A stretch of DNA of 13,351 bases from Dehalococcoidales bacterium. GTDB lineage: Bacteria; Chloroflexota; Dehalococcoidia; Dehalococcoidales; JAUXAE01. Below, piece by piece: positions 1 to 7,009 of the stretch. How positions within the stretch are numbered: position 1 is the stretch's first letter; each line of letters opens with the position of its first letter. Location: assembly GCA_030620035.1 (NCBI GenBank), contig JAUXAE010000021.1:1-13351 (forward strand), given 5' to 3'. Made by a program: the position numbers and the translations under genes. The notes beneath the pieces are model-generated. The model did not search any database and was not told where the DNA came from. It worked only from the letters and a program-made list of their open reading frames with translations.

Positions 1-75
1 GCCTAGTGCGGGCGCCTGCTAAGCGCTTACCCTGGGAAACCGGGGTCGAGGGTTCGAATCCCTCCCCCTCCGCCA
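1..75 (+). tRNA. tRNA-Ser(GCU), 3' part (5' end lies outside the window)
   Basis: The anticodon loop CTGCTAA at 16-22 carries anticodon GCT (18-20), which reads AGC/AGU serine codons. It is flanked by a GCGC/GCGC stem with an outer G-U pair. A long variable region (about 27-47) marks a class II tRNA. The T arm is a perfect GAGGG-TTCGAAT-CCCTC (48-64), followed by acceptor strand CCCCTCC (65-71), discriminator G72 and encoded CCA (73-75). The acceptor 5' strand and most of the D arm are cut off by the window edge. The anticodon together with the long variable arm makes serine the clear choice. Confidence 0.93.
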
Positions 76-108
76 AAAAGAGGAACAGCTGCACATTCGG
101 CTACCTCC

Positions 109-138
109 TTGATTTTGAGCCCATCCATCCCACATAAT
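109..138 (+). promoter_or_regulatory. Probable sigma-70-type promoter for miaB-yajC
   Basis: A -35-like TTGATT at 109-114 and a -10-like CATAAT at 133-138 are separated by 18 bp. Transcription would start near 145, giving a leader of about 20 nt before miaB. Because it lies between the tRNA and miaB, miaB may also be read through from the tRNA. The match is good but not perfect and rests on sequence only. Confidence 0.42.
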
Positions 139-164
139 TTAGGTATCTTAGTAGAGACAAGATT

Positions 165-1403
165 ATGCCCAATTACTATATCTGGACGATCGGGTGCCAG
201 ATGAATAAGGCGGAATCGGAGCGGCTGGCTAGCTACCTAGATGAGTTAGGCTACCAGCCGGTGGCCGCCGCCGAGCAGGCTGACCTTGTCCTGCTCAATA
301 GCTGTGTGGTGCGCCAGAGTGCTGAGAATAGGGTTATAAATAAGCTAAGTGCCCTTAAGGCGCTGAAAAGCTCACGCCCCGGGTTGACCCTGGCGCTAAC
401 CGGTTGTCTGGTGAACTCGGAGCTGGACCAGCTGGGAAGAAGATTCCCCCATGTTGACTACTTTTTTAGGGCTGGTGCGTCTCCGGAGTGGTTAGGGAAA
501 CAAAGCCAGCCGGTGTTACCCCGGCGGCCTTCAGTCAGTACCTTTGTGCCTATCATTCAGGGCTGTAATAATTTTTGCTCTTACTGTATCGTCCCCTACC
601 GCCGCGGCCGGGAAAGGAGCCGTCCGCTCACCGAAATTGTTGGTGAGGTAACCGAGCTGGTGCGGCGTGGGGCCAAGGAGGTTACCCTGCTGGGGCAGAA
701 TGTTGATTGCTACGGGCATGACCTGCCCTCTAGACAAGACCTTGCCCACCTGTTAAACGAGCTAAATAGGATAGGGGGGCTGGCCCGGATACGGTTTTTG
801 ACCAATCATCCCAGGGACATGAATAGCAGGCTAATTGGAGCCATCGCCGGCCGGGACAAGGTCTGTGAGCAGCTCAGCCTGCCCGTCCAGTCGGGTGACG
901 ATGCCATCCTGAAGAAGATGGGGCGGGGCTATACAGTAGAGCAATATTGTCAACTGGTCGCCGAGATACGGGGCAGGATACCCGATATAGCCCTAAGCAC
1001 CGATGTCATTGTCGGCTTTCCGGGGGAGAATGAGTCTCAGTTTCAGCGGACTGTTGCCCTGCTTAGCGAGCTCAGGTTTGATACTGTCCATGTAGCCGCC
1101 TATTCGCCCAGGCCGGGGACTACGGCCGCCAGGGAGTACGAGGATAATATCCCGGCCACCAGTAAGAAACGGCGGCTGGATACTATTGAGCAGCTTCAGC
1201 AGAAGATAGCTACCGAGATTAACGCCCGGTTACAGGGCGAAACGGTTGAGGTTCTGGTAGAAGGTAGCTGGAAGGGTAAGTGGCATGGCCGCACGCGAAG
1301 TGGTAAACTGGTCTTCTTCACCAGTAACGGCGACCTGCTGGGTCAACTGGTCAAGACAAGAATAGTCAAGACGAGCCCCTGGTCGCTACAGGGGGAGCTT
1401 TAA
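165..1403 (+). CDS. miaB: tRNA-2-methylthio-N6-dimethylallyladenosine synthase (MiaB)
   Basis: A radical-SAM methylthiotransferase that adds the 2-methylthio group to i6A37 in tRNAs reading UNN codons. The 412 residues show the three-domain layout. An N-terminal UPF0004 domain holds the auxiliary-cluster cysteines C11 (GCQMN), C47 (NSCVV) and C81 (TGCLV). The radical SAM core has CxxxCxxC at C134/C138/C141 (GCNNFCSYC) followed by IVPYRRGRERSRP, typical of MiaB rather than MtaB or RimO. A C-terminal TRAM-like region follows from about residue 350. It is shorter than many MiaB proteins (about 440-470), mainly between the second cysteine group and the radical SAM core. The ATG at 165 has only a weak SD but begins exactly at the conserved N-terminus. 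yajC follows after 31 nt, probably in the same transcript. Confidence 0.93.
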   Translation: MPNYYIWTIGCQMNKAESERLASYLDELGYQPVAAAEQADLVLLNSCVVRQSAENRVINKLSALKALKSSRPGLTLALTGCLVNSELDQLGRRFPHVDYFFRAGASPEWLGKQSQPVLPRRPSVSTFVPIIQGCNNFCSYCIVPYRRGRERSRPLTEIVGEVTELVRRGAKEVTLLGQNVDCYGHDLPSRQDLAHLLNELNRIGGLARIRFLTNHPRDMNSRLIGAIAGRDKVCEQLSLPVQSGDDAILKKMGRGYTVEQYCQLVAEIRGRIPDIALSTDVIVGFPGENESQFQRTVALLSELRFDTVHVAAYSPRPGTTAAREYEDNIPATSKKRRLDTIEQLQQKIATEINARLQGETVEVLVEGSWKGKWHGRTRSGKLVFFTSNGDLLGQLVKTRIVKTSPWSLQGEL

Positions 1404-1434
1404 AGCCGGCGGAACTGGCTAAAAGGAGGGGAAA

Positions 1435-1695
1435 ATGGAAAACACTATCCTAATGTTTGTCTTCCTGATACTGCTGGTGGCCATGTTTTACTTTTTTATC
1501 ATCAGGCCCCAGCGCCAGAGACAGAAGCAACACCAGGAGCTGATGGACTCACTGAGACGGGGAGACAGGGTAATTACCATCGGCGGTATCCACGGCCAGA
1601 TTGAAAGTATCACTGAAGACGCCATCATCCTGAAGGTGGAGTCTGGGGCCCTGCTCAAGATGGTCAGGGGTAGTATCGCCGCCAAACAGGAATAG
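1435..1695 (+). CDS. yajC: Preprotein translocase subunit YajC
   Basis: A small single-span membrane protein that associates with SecDF and the Sec translocon. The 86 residues show a hydrophobic helix at about residues 5-24, immediately followed by the hallmark FIIRPQRQRQKQH basic segment. A soluble domain with LRRGDRVITIGGIHG and IILKVESGALLKM is characteristic of YajC. The length is normal. The ATG is preceded by a strong SD, AAAGGAGGGG. No secD or secF is beside it; the gene is instead placed behind miaB, and the next gene (nadB) appears to have its own promoter. Confidence 0.93.
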   Translation: MENTILMFVFLILLVAMFYFFIIRPQRQRQKQHQELMDSLRRGDRVITIGGIHGQIESITEDAIILKVESGALLKMVRGSIAAKQE

Positions 1696-1730
1696 GCGAA
1701 TAGGGTTTTTTATCAACCTCACCCCCTTTG

Positions 1731-1758
1731 TCCCCCTCTCCTTCGAAGGAGAGGGGGA
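1731..1758. repeat. Perfect 28-bp palindrome (dispersed-repeat type)
   Basis: The segment is a perfect inverted repeat: TCCCCCTCTCCTTC is followed directly by its reverse complement (centre between 1744 and 1745). It is not followed by a T run on either strand, so it does not look like a standard terminator for yajC. The CCCTCTCCTT core recurs at 9326-9346 in this window. That suggests a dispersed REP/MITE-like family. Confidence 0.75.
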
Positions 1759-1770
1759 GGGATTGGTTTA

Positions 1771-1789
1771 GAAGGGACTTTGTCCCTTC
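1771..1789. repeat. 8-bp hairpin GAAGGGAC-TTT-GTCCCTTC
   Basis: A perfect 8-bp stem (1771-1778 with 1782-1789) and a 3-nt loop lie 12 bp after the 28-bp palindrome. No T tract follows at once (AATCTACC). It could be the second half of a composite dispersed element or contribute to rho-dependent 3' end formation after yajC. Confidence 0.55.
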
Positions 1790-1801
1790 AATCTACCAAT
1801 T

Positions 1802-1829
1802 TTGATGACCCTGTTTTGCGGTTTATAGA
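1802..1829 (+). promoter_or_regulatory. Probable promoter of nadBC
   Basis: TTGATG at 1802-1807 and TATAGA at 1824-1829 are separated by 16 bp, directly downstream of the palindrome pair. This would start transcription near 1836, about 28 nt before the nadB start. I see no recognisable NadR/NrtR-type operator. Confidence 0.4.
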
Positions 1830-1863
1830 ATGGTTAAGAAATATAGGTTAGCCGGGGGCTAGT

Positions 1864-3411
1864 TTGACTGACAGGTATGACTATATCATAGTAGGCAGCG
1901 GCATTGCCGGGCTCTATACCGCCCTGCTGGCCCGGGAGCGGGGCAGCGTCCTGCTGGTAACCAAGGGCCGGATTGATGATTGCAATACCAAGTATGCCCA
2001 GGGAGGTATCGCCGCCGCCATCAGCGCCAGCGATTCTGCTGAGCTCCACTTTAAGGACACCATGGCCGCTGGCGATGGCCTATCTGATGCCGAGGTGGTG
2101 CGTATTCTGGCAGATGAGGCCGCCGACCGCATTGCCGACCTGGTCAATCTGGGCGTTCCCTTTGATACCGTTGATGGTGAGATTGCCCTCACCCTGGAGG
2201 CAGCCCACAGTGTGCCCCGCATCCTACATGCCGGCGGCGATGCCACTGGTGCCCATATCGAGAACACCTTAAGTAACCGGCTACGCTCAGCCGGTATCAA
2301 GCTGCTTGAGGACCAACTGGCTACCGAGATTGTGGTCGATGAGGGCGTCGTCAGGGGGTTAAAGGCCCTTGATTGCCGTACCGGCTTAACTAGTAGTTAT
2401 CAGTGCTGTTTCTTGATTCTGGCTACTGGCGGTGCCGGGCGGCTTTATAGGGTCACCACCAATTCCGAGGTGGCCACCGGTGACGGCATCGCCCTGGCCT
2501 TTAGGGCTGGTGCCGAGATAATTGACATGGAGTTTTTCCAGTTTCACCCCACCGCCCTGCACCTGCCCGGGGTGACCCCCTTCCTGATATCTGAGGCGGT
2601 CAGGGGAGAGGGGGGAGTACTGGTCAATGTAAATGGCCACCGCTTTATGCCCGACTATGCACCTCAGGCCGATTTGGCCCCCCGGGATGTCGTTGCCCGC
2701 AGTATATTATACGAGATGGCCAAGACGGGCCAAGACAGGGTCTATATTGATGTTAGCCATTTACCAGCCCACCTTGTTGCCGGCCGCTTTCCTCAGATAT
2801 ACCGCTTTTGCCTTGACCATGGCCTGGACATTAGCCGAGAACTGATACCAGTGGCCCCGGCGGCCCACTACATGATAGGTGGCGTTAGGGTCAATAGCTG
2901 GGGGGAAACCGGCATCGCCGGGCTATTTGCCGCCGGTGAAACCGCCGGCACCGGGGTCCACGGAGCCAACCGGCTGGCGTCAAACTCACTGCTTGAGGTG
3001 CTTGTCTTCGGCAAGAGGGTTGTAGAAAGAACTGTTAGCATGGTTCAGCCGGTGGCGGCTGATACCGGCCAGAAGGCCGAGGGTCGTCTTTCTTTGGGCC
3101 GGAGAGAGCCGCCCCAAACTGGGGCTGTCCCCAGTCTTTCGGCGGTGCAACAGCTTCTCTGGGATAAGGCCGGCATTATCCGGGGTAGGCCGGGGCTGAC
3201 TGAGGCCGCCGCTCTGCTGGCCGCCTGGCAGCAACAATTGCCCTCGCCTAGTGACCGCCGTTCCTATGAGCTGGCTAACCTGGTGCTGACGGGGCGGCTG
3301 CTTGTTGAGGCGGCCCTTCTAAGAGAGGAGAGCCGCGGTGTTCACTTCCGCTCCGATTTCCCCCGCAGTTCACCTGAATGGCAACGGCATATCGTTTTTA
3401 AATCAGAGTAA
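1864..3411 (+). CDS. nadB: L-aspartate oxidase (NadB)
   Basis: A flavoprotein that oxidises L-aspartate to iminoaspartate, the first step of de novo NAD synthesis. The 515 residues match the family length. The N-terminal FAD-binding Rossmann motif is IIVGSGIAGLYTA (residues 8-20), followed by KYAQGGIAAA (43-52). FQFHPTAL (225-232), SEAVRGEGG (243-251, with the family's substrate-binding arginine) and LAPRDVVAR (271-279) are typical. The signature HGANRLASNSLLE spans 366-378. The start is a TTG that gives an N-terminus right before the dinucleotide fold. GGGGG lies about 8 nt upstream as a weak SD. No nearer ATG keeps the Rossmann motif. nadC follows after 11 nt. Fumarate reductase/succinate dehydrogenase paralogues are less likely given HGANRLASNSLLE and the nadC neighbour. 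Confidence 0.94.
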   Translation: MTDRYDYIIVGSGIAGLYTALLARERGSVLLVTKGRIDDCNTKYAQGGIAAAISASDSAELHFKDTMAAGDGLSDAEVVRILADEAADRIADLVNLGVPFDTVDGEIALTLEAAHSVPRILHAGGDATGAHIENTLSNRLRSAGIKLLEDQLATEIVVDEGVVRGLKALDCRTGLTSSYQCCFLILATGGAGRLYRVTTNSEVATGDGIALAFRAGAEIIDMEFFQFHPTALHLPGVTPFLISEAVRGEGGVLVNVNGHRFMPDYAPQADLAPRDVVARSILYEMAKTGQDRVYIDVSHLPAHLVAGRFPQIYRFCLDHGLDISRELIPVAPAAHYMIGGVRVNSWGETGIAGLFAAGETAGTGVHGANRLASNSLLEVLVFGKRVVERTVSMVQPVAADTGQKAEGRLSLGRREPPQTGAVPSLSAVQQLLWDKAGIIRGRPGLTEAAALLAAWQQQLPSPSDRRSYELANLVLTGRLLVEAALLREESRGVHFRSDFPRSSPEWQRHIVFKSE

Positions 3412-3422
3412 GGAGGTAAAAT

Positions 3423-4292
3423 ATGTCTTCTCAGGCACAGATTGAAAAGATTATTGACCTTGCCCTGGAGGAGGATACCGGCCGCGGTGATATTACCAGT
3501 GAGGCACTAATACCGCCTAATCTGGCGGGCAGGGCCTCGCTACTGGCCAAGGAAGAGGGTGTGCTGGCCGGTGGCGAGGTGGCCCGGATAGCCTTTCTTA
3601 AGGTTGACCCATCGCTTGAGGTGGAGATACTAATCCAGGATGGCAACAGGATAAAACCAGGGGACATACTGGCCACTGTTCATGGCAGAGTGATTAATAT
3701 TCTTAAGGCCGAGAGGGTGGTCCTAAATTTCCTGAGCCACTTAAGCGGTGTCGCCTCTGAGACGGCCAGATATATCGCCAGGCTAGAAGGCCTTAATGTG
3801 GCCATAAGCGATACCCGCAAGACATCGCCGGGCCTCAGGATGCTGGAGAAGTATGCCGTGTACGCCGCCGGTGGCAGGTCACACCGCCCCGACCTAGCTA
3901 GTGGCATCTTGATTAAGGATAACCATCTGGTGGCGCTTAAGGCCAAGGATATTTCCTTAAAGGATGCTGTGGCCTTGGCCAAGGAGAAGGCCCGCTCGGG
4001 GATGAAGGTTGAGGTGGAGGTTAACACTACTAGCCAGGCCCAGGAGGCTGTTGACGGTGGGGCTGATGTCATCATGCTGGATAATATGAGCCTGGATGAT
4101 ATGAAGCTGGCGGTGGACCTCATTCCGGAAGAAATTGAGGTTGAGGCCTCGGGGGGTATCACCCTGGATAATGTCCGCGAGGTAGCCATGACCGGGGTGG
4201 ATGTTATCTCAGTGGGTGCCATAACCCATTCGGCTAGGGCTCTGGATTTTAGCCTTGAGTTTGGGCCCCAGAAGGCCCAGGGGTCCGGCTAG
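3423..4292 (+). CDS. nadC: Nicotinate-nucleotide pyrophosphorylase, carboxylating (NadC)
   Basis: Quinolinate phosphoribosyltransferase: quinolinate plus PRPP gives nicotinate mononucleotide, CO2 and pyrophosphate. The 289 residues show EEDTGRGDIT near the N-terminus (16-25), LNFLSHLSGVAS (101-112), DTRKT (130-134), HR (154-155) and ILIKDNHL (162-169). The C-terminal barrel has VEVEVNT, ADVIMLDNM and EASGGI. The segment after the HR pair reads HRPDLASGILIKDNH where many family members have HRxGLxD. That is a modest local deviation with the catalytic lysine kept. The ATG has a strong SD (AAGGAGGTAAAAT) that overlaps the nadB stop region, so the two genes form one operon. The stop codon shares CTAG with the stop of the convergent sensor gene. 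Confidence 0.94.
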   Translation: MSSQAQIEKIIDLALEEDTGRGDITSEALIPPNLAGRASLLAKEEGVLAGGEVARIAFLKVDPSLEVEILIQDGNRIKPGDILATVHGRVINILKAERVVLNFLSHLSGVASETARYIARLEGLNVAISDTRKTSPGLRMLEKYAVYAAGGRSHRPDLASGILIKDNHLVALKAKDISLKDAVALAKEKARSGMKVEVEVNTTSQAQEAVDGGADVIMLDNMSLDDMKLAVDLIPEEIEVEASGGITLDNVREVAMTGVDVISVGAITHSARALDFSLEFGPQKAQGSG

Positions 4293-6820
4293 TGTTGGCT
4301 GTCGCCGGCCGATTTTATTTCTGTTCTGAGACCCTTGGCCGGGGGTGGTTGGATAAACTTGCAGAAGGTGGCCACCAGCCCAGGGTCAAACTGGCTCCCG
4401 GCGCAGCGTTTTAGCTCCTCAATGGCCTGCTCGGATGATAGTTGTGCCCGGTAGGGCCGTGGTGAGGTTATGGCGTCGTAGGCATCAGCTAGCGCCAAAA
4501 TACGGGCCTCCAGGGGGATGCTGTCGCCTTTTAGCCCCGTAGGGTAGCCACTGCCATCATAGTGTTCGTGATGGTGCATGATGGCCGGTAGGCAGTTAAC
4601 CAGGTCAATGACCCGTTTCAGTATCTCCACTCCCAGCTCAGGGTGGCTTTTGACCGGCTCCCACTCATCATCATCCAGAGCCCCGGGTTTGGTCAGGATA
4701 GAATCAGGAATACCCAGCTTACCGATATCATGTAGTAGGCCGGCGGCGCGGATGGTATCTATCCTGTCTTGGGGTAGTTTAAATGCCTCGGCCAGGGCGA
4801 CGGCATACTCACTGACCTTCCTGGAGTGTCCGTAGGTGTAGTGGTCCTTGGCGTCAACGGTGGCCGCCAGGGCATAGATTATGCTTAAGGCCCTGGGCTG
4901 TGCCTCAAGCTCGGCACCGATGGCCGATGTTCCCGGCTTGAGTACCTCTGAGGACAGGCTGGTCCGGTTGCGGCCGGTCTGTTTGGCCCGGTAGAGGGCG
5001 GCATCAGCCTGGCCAATTATTTCCTCTTTCATAATGCCGTCATTGGGCCAGGAGGCGATACCCAGGCTGGCGGTTACCGGCATCTCCCGGAAGCTGGTTT
5101 TTGATTCTATCGTTTTGCGAATGCGCTCGGCCACCCGGTAGGCATCATCAAGCCGCGTTTCCGGCAGGATGGCGGTAAACTCCTCCCCCCCGTAGCGAAA
5201 GGCCAGGTCTATACTTCTGATTGAGTTTTCAAGGGCCCGGCCGACCCTTCTCAGCAGCTGGTCTCCGGCTAGATGCCCGTAGATATCGTTATAGGCCTTA
5301 AAGAGGTCTAGGTCCAGCATTATTAGGGAGAATGTAGTGCCGAAACGGGAGCCCCGGGCTATCTCCTGCTCCAGACGCTCATGGAAATGGCGGTGGTTGT
5401 ACAACCCGGTCAGTTCATCTGTGTTGGCCCGGTAGGTAGCCTGAGTGTAAAGCTGGGCATTCTCTATTATGATGCCCGCCTGGTTGGCAATGCTGGTCAC
5501 CAGCCCGATGTCCTCATGGGTGTAGAGTCCGCCTGACCGCTTGTTGCCCAGAGCCAGAATGCCGATTAGCCTGTCCCGGCTCTTTATCGGGTGCAGCAGT
5601 CCTAAAGCAGAGCCCGCTATCTGCTCCTTTTCTACCTGCCACAGCCCCTTAAATTCTGGGATGGTGTCAATCTGGTCGGGATGTAAGGGCCTGCCCTTTT
5701 TGTCCAGCCAGGCAATAATAGGGCTGTCGGCATTAAACCTGAGCCCGTCTTTTAGATTTCCCTTGTCTTCAGGATGGGCAAACTGCACGGCAAAATCGGC
5801 ATCGGCACTTCCCTGAAATAGAAGGGCGGCCTGCGTTATGTTTAGGGCATTGGTCATGGCGGGCAACATCGCCTTAGCCAGTTCCTCAAGGTTGAGGATA
5901 TTACCCATTTTATTGCTGAAGCCGAGCAGGGCCCGGCGGTAATCATAGGTACCCCGGTAGAAGAGGCGGTCTATCCTATCCTCAACGAAATACATTAGCG
6001 GGCGAGCCATTACCACTACCAGGAGGGCTATTACGGTGGCAAATAATATAACGGTGGATGTTGGCGCTTCGGGGAAGAACTTAAAACCAATGAGGACGGC
6101 ACCTGTGGATATGCCAATGAGGGCACTAATTAAGATGAAGTAGGTCAGTCCTCTTCGGGCCACCAGCTTGATATCAAGCAGCTGGAACCGGGAAATGGCG
6201 TAGGCAATTATGATAGCGTTGATAAGGCTACCAATATGGTCCAGGGGAAGCCCGGCTACCGCCGGAATAAGATTGGTGTAGGTGAAAACTACCAGTACAC
6301 TACAACCGGCCATCAGGTACATTGTTCTGTTGCGGTCTATGGGGTCGGTGGAACTGCGATACTTCCTTACCAGCTGGACTATTACGGCGACGATAAAGGC
6401 CAGGCTGATGGCACCGATAAAGTAGATGGAAATGCCCAGGTCGTGATATAGAACCCCGTCAGTAACATAGGAGTACTGGACTATATTGCCGCTCAGGGAA
6501 AGTACCGCCAGAATTGATAGAAAGGCATAACCGAGATACAGCCCTTTGCCAACAGGTCTGTTGGTGTAGGCCCGGATAAAGTGGTAGTAGGTAATTAAGC
6601 CCCAGATCAGGGCTATCACCAGGAGCTCATTCCAGAGTAGTGCCTGCTCCGGGAAGGCATTTAGATGGAGCATGAAGGAGGTAAAGCTCCAGGTTGCCAT
6701 TGCCGCCAGATAGAGGGCAAATACCCTATTGGCCCGTTTCTCCAGGGACTGTAGTACCAGTACCAGCAGGACAATATAACTTAGGCAGGTAATAAGCGGG
6801 ATTAGCGCCCAGATAGTCAC
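4289..6820 (-). CDS. Membrane sensor with GAF, GGDEF and HD-GYP domains (c-di-GMP turnover)
   Basis: An 843-residue inner-membrane signalling protein. Residues 1-280 contain about eight or nine hydrophobic spans resembling the 7TM histidine-kinase-type sensor region. Residues 310-460 resemble a GAF domain. The GGDEF domain (about 465-620) has DELTGLYNHRHF, DLDLFKAYND, the active-site loop GGEEF (544-548) and an intact RxxD inhibitory site (R535-D538) five residues before it, so diguanylate cyclase activity is expected. The HD-GYP domain (about 645-825) keeps H665, HDIGKLGIP (697-705), HHEHYDGSGYPTGL (750-763) and LADAYDAI, so phosphodiesterase activity is also expected. The start is a GTG with AGGGG about 10 nt upstream. 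A near-consensus promoter lies in front of it. It stands alone and converges on nadC. The ligand sensed is unknown. Confidence 0.9.
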   Translation of the reverse strand: MTIWALIPLITCLSYIVLLVLVLQSLEKRANRVFALYLAAMATWSFTSFMLHLNAFPEQALLWNELLVIALIWGLITYYHFIRAYTNRPVGKGLYLGYAFLSILAVLSLSGNIVQYSYVTDGVLYHDLGISIYFIGAISLAFIVAVIVQLVRKYRSSTDPIDRNRTMYLMAGCSVLVVFTYTNLIPAVAGLPLDHIGSLINAIIIAYAISRFQLLDIKLVARRGLTYFILISALIGISTGAVLIGFKFFPEAPTSTVILFATVIALLVVVMARPLMYFVEDRIDRLFYRGTYDYRRALLGFSNKMGNILNLEELAKAMLPAMTNALNITQAALLFQGSADADFAVQFAHPEDKGNLKDGLRFNADSPIIAWLDKKGRPLHPDQIDTIPEFKGLWQVEKEQIAGSALGLLHPIKSRDRLIGILALGNKRSGGLYTHEDIGLVTSIANQAGIIIENAQLYTQATYRANTDELTGLYNHRHFHERLEQEIARGSRFGTTFSLIMLDLDLFKAYNDIYGHLAGDQLLRRVGRALENSIRSIDLAFRYGGEEFTAILPETRLDDAYRVAERIRKTIESKTSFREMPVTASLGIASWPNDGIMKEEIIGQADAALYRAKQTGRNRTSLSSEVLKPGTSAIGAELEAQPRALSIIYALAATVDAKDHYTYGHSRKVSEYAVALAEAFKLPQDRIDTIRAAGLLHDIGKLGIPDSILTKPGALDDDEWEPVKSHPELGVEILKRVIDLVNCLPAIMHHHEHYDGSGYPTGLKGDSIPLEARILALADAYDAITSPRPYRAQLSSEQAIEELKRCAGSQFDPGLVATFCKFIQPPPAKGLRTEIKSAGDSQH

Positions 6821-6880
6821 TGTGATATTCCCCTTTAAGACCTAAGGTGGCCGTAATAATCGTTATGTATTGTTACCCCA

Positions 6881-6909
6881 ATTATGACCTATAGCTTTGG
6901 CCTTGTCAA
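6881..6909 (-). promoter_or_regulatory. Strong sigma-70 promoter of the GGDEF/HD-GYP gene
   Basis: Read on the minus strand, a perfect -35 TTGACA (6904-6909) is followed after exactly 17 bp by -10 CATAAT (6881-6886). Transcription would begin near 6874, giving a leader of about 54 nt before the GTG at 6820. It lies downstream of the GH3-gene terminator, so this gene is an independent transcription unit. Confidence 0.7.
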
Positions 6910-6944
6910 CAAGAGTAATATATAGACACAGTGATTTTACATAA

Positions 6945-6973
6945 AGAGTGGGTAGCCAAAGGCTACCCACTCT
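6945..6973 (-). terminator. Intrinsic terminator of the GH3-methyltransferase operon
   Basis: A perfect 13-bp stem (6945-6957 with 6961-6973) with an AAA loop on the plus strand. On the minus strand it stands about 36 nt after the GH3 stop codon and is followed by TTTATGT. The short T tract is modest, but stem strength and position support termination before the next promoter. Confidence 0.72.
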
Positions 6974-7009
6974 AATCGCCTGTCTGGGCTGTTTGATTTT
7001 AGGGGCTAT

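Noticed and set aside
1..75. tRNA-linked integration site
   Set aside because: The tRNA 3' end is present, but there is no integrase and no duplicate of the 3' end in the window.
1914..2300. 128-codon minus-strand ORF inside nadB
   Set aside because: The Ala/Ser/Arg-rich composition is typical of an antisense shadow of a GC-biased gene.
3680..4222. 180-codon minus-strand ORF inside nadC
   Set aside because: It lies wholly within nadC, is Ser/Thr-rich and has no domain, so it is an antisense shadow.
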